A stretch of DNA of 43,552 nt from Promethearchaeota archaeon. Lineage in GTDB: Archaea > Asgardarchaeota > Lokiarchaeia > Sigyniarchaeales > Sigyniarchaeaceae. Of the stretch, positions 28,221-35,217 are shown piece by piece (position 1 is the first letter of the stretch; every line of letters starts with the position of its first letter). The notes beneath the pieces are model-generated. The model saw only the letters and a list, made by a program, of their open reading frames with translations, searched no databases and was not told the origin of the DNA. The DNA lies in contig JAFGBX010000218.1 in assembly GCA_016932935.1 (NCBI GenBank), positions 1-43,552 on the forward strand, given 5' to 3'. The translations under genes were made by a program, and so were the position numbers.

Positions 28221-28919
28221 CTACCCGTCCCTCCTGCACGCGTCTACGAAGTGCTTGATGGTGGTCTCGAGCTTGTCGAGTGGGGTATTCATGAAGGCGG
28301 TTCCTATCAAGAACCCGTCCACCCCCACCTTGGCGAGGGACAGGGCATCGGCCGGTGACTCGATGCCGCTCTCGCAGATGATCACCGGCTCGTCGCCCAG
28401 CAAGCGCCGCGCGGCCGGGACGAGCTTGGCCGTCGTCGACATGTCCACGCGCATTATGGACAAGTCCCGGTTGTTAATACCAACGATGACGCGACCTGGA
28501 TCCTGTCGGACGACTGGCACGATGGCATCGAGATCTTCCCGGTCGTGGATCTCGAGCAGCGGTTCCAGGCCGAGGTCAAGGCATCTTCCGACCAATGCGA
28601 GCGATTGCCTTGCTTTCGCGATGATCAGCGCGGCGCTCGCGCCGAGGCTCGCGGCCAATTCCAGCTGGCCTGTCGTGACGACGAAGTCCTTGCACAAGAC
28701 GGGGGTTTTTGTTTCGACCACCGCGCAGGCCAGGTCGTCGAAGCTGCCGTTGAACCGCTGCGGCTCAGTGAGAATGGAGATGCCGTGGACGCCGGCCGCC
28801 TCGTAGGCCTTCAAGCGAGGGACGATCGTGGCAGGCTCGCAATCGAAGGGGCCGTGGCTCGGCGAAGCCCGCTTCAACTCAGCGATGATGCCGGCTCCCC
28901 CGACACGCGCTGCACGCAC
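28221..28919 (-). CDS. trpC: Indole-3-glycerol phosphate synthase; true N-terminus probably further upstream (see findings)
   Basis: IIAELKRASPSHGPF, GISILTEPQRFNGSFDDL, PVLCKDFVV, VGINNRDLSIMRVD, ICESGIESPADA, VDGFLIGTAFM. Confidence 0.93.
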   Translation of the reverse strand: MRAARVGGAGIIAELKRASPSHGPFDCEPATIVPRLKAYEAAGVHGISILTEPQRFNGSFDDLACAVVETKTPVLCKDFVVTTGQLELAASLGASAALIIAKARQSLALVGRCLDLGLEPLLEIHDREDLDAIVPVVRQDPGRVIVGINNRDLSIMRVDMSTTAKLVPAARRLLGDEPVIICESGIESPADALSLAKVGVDGFLIGTAFMNTPLDKLETTIKHFVDACRRDG

Positions 28920-29051
28920 GGAAGCAACGAGGCTCCGTCGCTTCGGGGGCCTGGCGGCCTCGTCTCGCCCGGGCGCCCGCTTGGCGACCTGTTCCTTGAA
29001 CGATGCCGGGCGGCTGGAGAGGATCGTGTCGAGGAAGGACGGCGTGTGGCT

Positions 29052-30134
29052 TCACCTTAGGTTCATGTTCTTCTCGAATTGCTGGACGGACCCGCCGCTC
29101 GCCACGACGAGGTCGCGGAGCTTGTCGATGGCCGCGCCGGATTCGATCGACGCCCTCGCGAGCTTGACCGCCTCCTTGATGTCGGTGGCCTTCTCGCCCG
29201 CCATTATGGCGAGGGCGCTGTTCATGAGAACGGCGTCGACCAGTGCCCTCGGGCCGGAGCCCCTCAAGATCTCCGAAAACGCGCGGATGCCCGATTCCTT
29301 GTCCTTATCGACCATCATGTCAGAGGGCGACGCATCGGGGAGCCCGAAGTCCGCCGCTTCGAGCGACCGCGCGGCTACCGTGCCGTCGACCAGGCGTTCG
29401 AAGACCTGGTTCTTTCCCGCGGGGAGCAACTCGTCGGCACCGTGTTCGTTGTGCACGATGAAGAACCGCTTGACGCCAGCATCGACCAGGACGCTGGCCA
29501 TAAGCGGAGCGAGCTCCTCGTCGTACACGCCGAGCACGTGCCCCGAGGCCCCGGCCGGGTTCGTGAGCGGCCCGAGCACGTTGAAGATCGTTCGGAGGCC
29601 GATCTCCTTGCGAGGGCCCGCCGCGTGCTTCATCGCCGGGTGGAAGACCGGGGCGAACATGAAGCCGATACCCGCATCGCTTATCGAACGCTCGACCGTC
29701 GTCGGCGCCGCCGCGATGTTCACGCCGAAGTGTTCCAGGACGTCCGCGCTCCCGCATGCAGACGTGACGCTCCTGTTCCCGTGCTTGGCGATCGTCACGC
29801 CGGCCCCGGCGGCGACGAGGGCCGACAGGGTGCTGATGTTGATGGTCTTGAGCGCGTCGCCCCCCGTCCCGCACGTGTCGACGATGGCTCGGTCGGTGGC
29901 CGGGTGGATCATGTTGCCGAAGTCCTTCATGCATCGCACCAGGGCGGCGACCTCGACCGTCTCGGGCTCGTGCACCTTGAGCGCGACGAGGAACGCGCCA
30001 ATCTGCGCTGGCGAGGCGTTCCCGAGGAGTATATCGCGCATCGCCGCGTATGCCTCCTCTGGGTCGAGCGCCTTGCGCTCGATGATTTTCTTGTGTATCG
30101 CTTCCTTGATTCCTTTGTTTTCTTGAACGGTCAT
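29052..30134 (-). CDS. trpD: Anthranilate phosphoribosyltransferase
   Basis: VDTCGTGGDALKTINISTLSALVAAGAGVTIAKHGNRSVTSACGSADVLEHFGVNI, FMFAPVFHPAMKHAAGPRKEIGLRTIFNVLGPLTNPA. Confidence 0.96.
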   Translation of the reverse strand: MTVQENKGIKEAIHKKIIERKALDPEEAYAAMRDILLGNASPAQIGAFLVALKVHEPETVEVAALVRCMKDFGNMIHPATDRAIVDTCGTGGDALKTINISTLSALVAAGAGVTIAKHGNRSVTSACGSADVLEHFGVNIAAAPTTVERSISDAGIGFMFAPVFHPAMKHAAGPRKEIGLRTIFNVLGPLTNPAGASGHVLGVYDEELAPLMASVLVDAGVKRFFIVHNEHGADELLPAGKNQVFERLVDGTVAARSLEAADFGLPDASPSDMMVDKDKESGIRAFSEILRGSGPRALVDAVLMNSALAIMAGEKATDIKEAVKLARASIESGAAIDKLRDLVVASGGSVQQFEKNMNLR

Positions 30135-30244
30135 CGTGTGTCCCTCCTTTTGTTCCGCTGGATCCATGCGGATCGAACCATGTCGGATGGCGTCGAACCG
30201 GGGGCGAGATAATGAGTCGCCAAAGACGGTTCAGGGAACTTCAA

Positions 30245-30259
30245 GAACGAGCATCGTTC
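30245..30259. promoter_or_regulatory. Palindromic operator candidate near the predicted trpD transcription start
   Basis: GAACGA-GCA-TCGTTC perfect 6-bp palindrome; minus-strand TATA-like TTCTAAAAGA at 30265-30274. Confidence 0.4.
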
Positions 30260-30439
30260 GCAAATCTTTTAGAACATCTTAACGTTGTCGCGCAACTAGC
30301 TAGCGAGCGATGCGAGAAAGAGCGGCGCGTTACCTCGGATTGACGTTGGGCCGAGCCTGGCGCCTCGAGTTTATCGACGCCAGGACCATGCAATGGTCCG
30401 AGGCAGTATTGCCATGAAGAATTTGTACGCGCGCGGCAA

Positions 30440-30445
30440 TTTAAA
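30440..30445 (+). promoter_or_regulatory. TATA-like box of thiC
   Basis: AATTTAAAC about 45-50 nt upstream of ATG 30490. Confidence 0.45.
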
Positions 30446-30489
30446 CTAGTGGGACTTTATTGGGACGAACTCGTTGGACATGTCTGGCC

Positions 30490-31737
30490 ATGAAATTGGA
30501 CACGAGCGCGATCCCGGCGGTCGCCGCGAGGGAGAGGATCGACCCCGGCAAGCTGGAGCAGCTCGTGCTCAGCGGCAGCGCCGTGCTGATGGGCCGGGAC
30601 GAGAAAAACCGAATCGCCATCGGGAAGGGGCTCCGCACCAAGGTGAACGTCAACCTTGGCACCTCGCCGTTGTCTTGCGACGAGGCGGAGGAGCTGGAGA
30701 AGGTGGACGTCGCGCGCCGGTACGGCGGGGACACGGTATCCGACTGCTCGACCGCGGGGGACATCGACGCCCTCCGCAGGTCGATCATCTCACGCGCGGG
30801 GATGCCCGTCACGACCATCCCGGTGTACCAGGCGGTGGCGGCGGCGGGCTCCTTCGAGGGCACGACCGACGGGCACATCCTGGCGACCATCAAGAAGCAC
30901 GTCAAGGACGGGGCAGCGTCGGTCGTGATCCACGCGGGCTTCTCGCTGGAGAGCTTGCGATCGCTGAAGGGGAGCGGCCGGATCATGGGGATCGTCTCGA
31001 AGGGCGGGTCGATGACCGCGGCCATCAGCCTGAGCCAGGGCCGGGAGAACCCGTTCGCCGCGCTCTTCGACGACATCCTCGCGCTGCTCGAGGGAACCGG
31101 CGTGGTGCTCAACCTAGGCAACGCGATGCGCAGCGGCTGCGTGCACGACCTCAAGGACGAGCCGCAGCTGCAAGAGATCCACGCCAACGCTCGCCTCGCG
31201 GCCCGCGCGAACGAGTGCGGGGTTCAAGCCGTCATCGAGGGCCTCGGCGGGCACGTCAACGCCAAGGACCTGAAGGGCTGGATCGAGGAGCACAACCGGA
31301 TCACCGGGAACCGGCCGCTCTTCGTCGCCGGGCCGCTCCCGACGGAGGTCGGGCTGGGGTACGACCACATCTCCGCGGCGATCGGCGGCGCGATGGCTGC
31401 CGGCTACGGGGCGGATTACTTGTGCGCGATCACCCCGGCGGAGCACCTGGGGCTTCCTAACGCGGCACACGTCCGGGAGGGCGTTGTCGCCGCGCGCATC
31501 GCAGCCCACGTCGGCGACTCGATGAAGTACGGCCTGGGGACGTACTACGAGGACGACAAGCTGCTCGCGCTGGGCAGGTCGAAAAAGGATTGGCACGCCC
31601 AGTTCGCGCACGCGATCGACCCCGACGCGGCGAAGAGCGTCCACCCGGACGAGGGGAAGGAATGCAGCATGTGTGGCAAGTACTGCGCCATTGCCATCAT
31701 GCGGAAGTACGGGCTCGATTCCACGTTCGATGTCTAG
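30490..31737 (+). CDS. thiC: Phosphomethylpyrimidine synthase (HMP-P synthase)
   Basis: KVNVNLGTSPL, IPVYQAVAAAGSFEG, VSKGGSMTAAISL, EGLGGHVNAKDLKGWIEEHNRITGNRPLFVAGPLPTEVGLGYDHISAAIGGAMAAGYGADYLCAITPAEHLGLP, C-terminal CSMCGKYCAI Fe-S motif. Confidence 0.95.
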   Translation: MKLDTSAIPAVAARERIDPGKLEQLVLSGSAVLMGRDEKNRIAIGKGLRTKVNVNLGTSPLSCDEAEELEKVDVARRYGGDTVSDCSTAGDIDALRRSIISRAGMPVTTIPVYQAVAAAGSFEGTTDGHILATIKKHVKDGAASVVIHAGFSLESLRSLKGSGRIMGIVSKGGSMTAAISLSQGRENPFAALFDDILALLEGTGVVLNLGNAMRSGCVHDLKDEPQLQEIHANARLAARANECGVQAVIEGLGGHVNAKDLKGWIEEHNRITGNRPLFVAGPLPTEVGLGYDHISAAIGGAMAAGYGADYLCAITPAEHLGLPNAAHVREGVVAARIAAHVGDSMKYGLGTYYEDDKLLALGRSKKDWHAQFAHAIDPDAAKSVHPDEGKECSMCGKYCAIAIMRKYGLDSTFDV

Positions 31738-31810
31738 GCCCCCAGAAGTGCCGCCGGGGGAACCGGCTGCAACGTCCTTACTAAAGGGCACGGATGCTTC
31801 TCGCGTGGTA

Positions 31811-32824
31811 ATGACCACCGCAGCCGACCAAGCACGCGAGACCGGGTCTGCCACGCGTCTCGCGGAGCCAGCGCACCCGTCTCCTCGCCGGCGGACCGCC
31901 ATCGCTGTCTCCCTCGTGCTTTTTGCCACGGTCGTGTGGGGGTCGCAATACATCGTGATCAAGCAAGGCGCGGAGATGGTGCCCCCGTTCTTCTTCCAGG
32001 GCATGCGGCATGTCGTGGCCTTCGTCGGGTTCTGCCCGTGGTGGGGCCGCCTGCGCAAGATGAACCGCACCACGTTCGTGGGGGCGCTCTTGGTCGCTAC
32101 CACGCTCTTCGTCCTGATCGCGTTCTTGACGGTCGGCCTCGGCCTCACGACGTCGAACAAGGGCGCGTTCATGGCCACCATGTACGTCGTGTTCACGCCG
32201 TTCGTCGGCTTCGCCATGCTCCGGTCCAGGATCAAGCCCATGCACCTCGCCGGCGTCGCCATCGCGGTGGCCGGGATGGCTATCATGCTCTTCGGGAGCA
32301 CGCCGGGCGGGAGCCCGGAGGTCGCTTTCAACGCAGGGGACGTGCTCGTGCTCATCGGGGCGTTCTTCAACGCCATCCAGATCGTGCTGCTGGAGAAGTA
32401 CACGAACAAGGTCGACACGATGCAGTTCGTGCTCACGCAGATGTGGATGATCGCCGCGTTCAGCCTCGGCACGTCGTTCCTGATCCAGGAGCCGATGGGA
32501 TGGCTGACAATGCCCGCGGCGAGTATGGGGGGAATCTGGTTCGATTGGATCTACCTCGGCATCCTCGCGAGCACGGTCACGCTGTTCATCCAGGCGTGGG
32601 CGCAAAAAACCATCGACGCCACCCGCGCGGCGCTCATGTACTCGCTCGAGCCCGTCTTCGCGATCTTCTTCGGCGTGACCGTCGGGGGCGAGCCGCTGTA
32701 CTGGACGTTCGTCATAGGCGCCCTCCTCATCATGGCCGGCATCATCGCGTCGTCGGTCAAGGTCGCCATTCGAAAGAAAGGGAAGGAGTCCGGGCCAGCC
32801 CCGCCTCAAGCGCAAGGCGCGTGA
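31811..32824 (+). CDS. EamA/DMT-family transporter
   Basis: About ten hydrophobic helices; VVWGSQYIVIKQG at TM1 and ALMYSLEPVFAIFFGVTVGGEPLYWTFVIGALLIMAGI near the C-terminus. Confidence 0.9.
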   Translation: MTTAADQARETGSATRLAEPAHPSPRRRTAIAVSLVLFATVVWGSQYIVIKQGAEMVPPFFFQGMRHVVAFVGFCPWWGRLRKMNRTTFVGALLVATTLFVLIAFLTVGLGLTTSNKGAFMATMYVVFTPFVGFAMLRSRIKPMHLAGVAIAVAGMAIMLFGSTPGGSPEVAFNAGDVLVLIGAFFNAIQIVLLEKYTNKVDTMQFVLTQMWMIAAFSLGTSFLIQEPMGWLTMPAASMGGIWFDWIYLGILASTVTLFIQAWAQKTIDATRAALMYSLEPVFAIFFGVTVGGEPLYWTFVIGALLIMAGIIASSVKVAIRKKGKESGPAPPQAQGA

Positions 32825-32833
32825 CGGGACTCA

Positions 32834-33583
32834 TCAGTGAGTGCTGCATTCGATGGTACGGCGGGTGCTGAAGAACTCCAACTTCGCCCTGGCGGAGTCG
32901 GTCAAGGCGAAGTTCTTGGTGCCATCTTTACCTATCGAGGTGAGGTCCACCAGCCCGCTTTTGCACAGCTTGTTCACGTGGGCAGATATTGCCTGGCGGG
33001 ACATGCCAAGGGTGCGGGCCAACTGGGCGATGCTGTGCTTCTTCTTGTCCTTGTCGTACAATTCCGACAGGATCTGCTTGTCGAGCGGCCGGTTCCAGGC
33101 CGACACGATGGCCTTTGCGAGGCCATCGTACAGCGTCGAATTGGTGACCGTGTACCTCGTGTACCGCCCGTCCCGGAACTGGCTGATGTTCTTGAACGCC
33201 ATCAACACTTGGAGGTGGTATTGAACCACGCCCACTTCCTTGTTTGCCACGCTGCAGATCTCGCGGAAATGGATGCCCGGGTGCCGGTCGATGATGGAGA
33301 GTATCTGGCCGCGTGCGCTGCCGGGCGCGATGACCAGCTCGTTCTCGTCGTTGGTGATGTGGACGTACGAGGTCGAGAACGTGGCCGTTCCATTGGACGA
33401 GCCGTTCATTTCTGGTGCCCCGAGAAGGAGAACCAGTTGTCCGGCCGTGGATAGCGCCACGGCGATCAAGAAAAGGACGAGAACGATCCTCTTGGGTTTC
33501 ACCGCACACCGCCCCAGGTTGGCCGGGCGCCAGGGTCGTTTGCCGCGATTTGCGCCACGCGCCATGGTTGTAACCAAGAGCAC
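32834..33583 (-). CDS. Membrane-anchored protein with two winged-helix domains
   Basis: One TM segment (RIVLVLFLIAVALSTAGQLVLLLGAP), then GQILSIIDRHPGIHFREICSVANKEVGVVQYHLQVLMAFKNISQFRDGRYTRY and SIAQLARTLGMSRQAISAHVNKLCKSGLVDL. Confidence 0.82.
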   Translation of the reverse strand: MLLVTTMARGANRGKRPWRPANLGRCAVKPKRIVLVLFLIAVALSTAGQLVLLLGAPEMNGSSNGTATFSTSYVHITNDENELVIAPGSARGQILSIIDRHPGIHFREICSVANKEVGVVQYHLQVLMAFKNISQFRDGRYTRYTVTNSTLYDGLAKAIVSAWNRPLDKQILSELYDKDKKKHSIAQLARTLGMSRQAISAHVNKLCKSGLVDLTSIGKDGTKNFALTDSARAKLEFFSTRRTIECSTH

Positions 33584-33625
33584 GCACGCATAAAAAAGCA
33601 GTTGGTACGAACCGTGGCAAGCACC

Positions 33626-34006
33626 TCACGGGTGCCGCTCGTGGAGCAGGGTCCAAAGGAACAACATGCCGTAGACCAGGTCGACGGCTATCAGCCCGAA
33701 GCCGACCACTCCAACCTCCTCCAGCAGGAAGTATACGAACAGCACAACGAAGATGAAGAGCTTCTCGACCACGCCCAACAATGCCATGCCGCGCCTCGCG
33801 GAAAGGTCCTTGTAGGCGATGAAGTAGGCGACGCCGAAGACCCCCACGAAACCCACGGTGCAGTGGAACCACACCATAGCGTTCGGGATCTCCATACCGA
33901 GGTCCAGGAAGGCCGAAGGCGTGGCCACCGACAGGACGAACAGCGAGACGGCGACCGCCCAGTTCCAGACCGCCCCGGTGAGAAAGATGAGCGAGTCCTT
34001 GTCCAT
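33626..34006 (-). CDS. Small polytopic membrane protein, unknown function
   Basis: About four hydrophobic segments; minus-strand TATA-like TTTTATCAC about 25-30 nt upstream of the start. Confidence 0.6.
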   Translation of the reverse strand: MDKDSLIFLTGAVWNWAVAVSLFVLSVATPSAFLDLGMEIPNAMVWFHCTVGFVGVFGVAYFIAYKDLSARRGMALLGVVEKLFIFVVLFVYFLLEEVGVVGFGLIAVDLVYGMLFLWTLLHERHP

Positions 34007-34080
34007 GTGGATCCATCCGCCGGGGATGTGATAAAACTGAGCCGATCCCTGGAAAGGTTGAGAAATAGATCGCCCGATAA

Positions 34081-34133
34081 GGTTCCCACGGGATCTCCCG
34101 AGACCGCCAGTCCCTCGTACGCCCGTGGGAACC
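34081..34133. repeat. Perfect 12-bp inverted repeat with 29-nt loop
   Basis: GGTTCCCACGGG (34081-34092) and CCCGTGGGAACC (34122-34133). Confidence 0.9.
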
Positions 34134-34247
34134 GTGCACCAGTATTCACACTATTGCCGTTAGACCCGAATGCATCAATGATATCCGATACCTAATACAT
34201 AGCATCAATTACCAATTGCATGTATAGATTCTTCCTCACTGGTGCAC
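34134..34247. repeat. Perfect 10-bp inverted repeats flanking a 94-nt AT-rich segment
   Basis: GTGCACCAGT (34134-34143) and ACTGGTGCAC (34238-34247). Confidence 0.9.
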
Positions 34248-34272
34248 GTGAAATACTTTGGAAAATCTCCAC

Positions 34273-34301
34273 TTATAAACTTTCCGAGGGCGCGTATAAA
34301 A
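34273..34301 (+). promoter_or_regulatory. Two tandem TATA-like boxes
   Basis: TTATAAA (34273-34279) and TATAAAA (34295-34301), 22 nt apart. Confidence 0.5.
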
Positions 34302-34581
34302 GTTGCAGCCGTGCCACAACATCTGGTTCATCACCATGCCGTCGGTGATGCATGTTGAGAGACCTCGCGGAAAACAATGGCGGGGGGAGGCCGGTGGTGG
34401 CGAGGCCGGTGGTGTGCTTCCGTTGCGCGCGCCACCGCGATCGCGCCCGCAAGGCCGCGATCGGAGCGATCGAGCCGTTGGCGTCCGCGCTCGGGCGGAA
34501 GGATGGAGGCTCGCGGGATGACAAACAACTCATAAATAGCTGGCGGCGGTATCTTGCTTAACGACACGAGGACGTCCTTCC

Positions 34582-35079
34582 ATGTCCGAACCAACGCAAG
34601 CCGCGCCGGGCGAGAAACCGGCCGAGAAGAAGGAGAAGAAGAAGCGACTGAAGGGGTTCGCGGGCATGCTCTCGAACATGCTGAAGCCGCTGAACGAGAA
34701 CGCCCGGTTCAAGGAGCGGTTCGGTGCAGAGGTCTTGACCTTCGTCATCAACGCCACGGACTTCCCGCCCGCCGCCGTGATCAAGGTCGACAAGGGCACC
34801 GTCGCCTTCGAGGAGGCCCAGCCCGACGAGGTGAAGGAGATCAAGGGATCCTTGCTCCAGGGCACGATGGACAACATCATGAAGGTGGCGTCGGGGAAGC
34901 TCGACCCGATCAAGGCCATCTTCAAGCGGCAGATCAAGGTCAAGGGAGCGCTCAAGCTGCTCAAGCTGAACAAGATGTTCTTGTATGCCATGAAGGCAGC
35001 AACGGCCGGGCCCTCGCCGGCGCCGGCACAGCAACCGGCCCCCGCCGCGCAGCCCGGCCCCGACCCGGGCAAGGCATGA
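34582..35079 (+). CDS. SCP2 sterol-binding-domain-like protein
   Basis: EVLTFVINATDFPPAAVIKVDKGTVAFEE...IKGSLLQGTMDNIMKVASGKLDPIKAIFKRQIKVKGALKLLKLNKMF resembles the SCP2 core; Lys-rich N-tail and Pro/Ala-rich C-tail. Confidence 0.7.
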   Translation: MSEPTQAAPGEKPAEKKEKKKRLKGFAGMLSNMLKPLNENARFKERFGAEVLTFVINATDFPPAAVIKVDKGTVAFEEAQPDEVKEIKGSLLQGTMDNIMKVASGKLDPIKAIFKRQIKVKGALKLLKLNKMFLYAMKAATAGPSPAPAQQPAPAAQPGPDPGKA

Positions 35080-35217
35080 ATGCATCGAGCCAAGAATCGA
35101 CGATCTAAACGGAATACTGGTAAGAAATACCACGATTATATTATGGGGATAGATTTTTTCATTCTTCGAACGACGATCATGAAATATCGATGATGTTCAT
35201 AAACTGGTTAAAAAGAG

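Noticed and set aside
29049-29055. Selenocysteine or pyrrolysine decoding at the trpD TGA
   Set aside because: TrpD is complete at that point and a GTGA coupled start with a 1-nt error explains the junction more simply; no supporting SECIS-like element recognised.
30168-30489. TPP riboswitch upstream of thiC
   Set aside because: No CUGAGA or ACCUGAUCUGGAUAAU-type core motifs; the TATA position leaves only a short leader.
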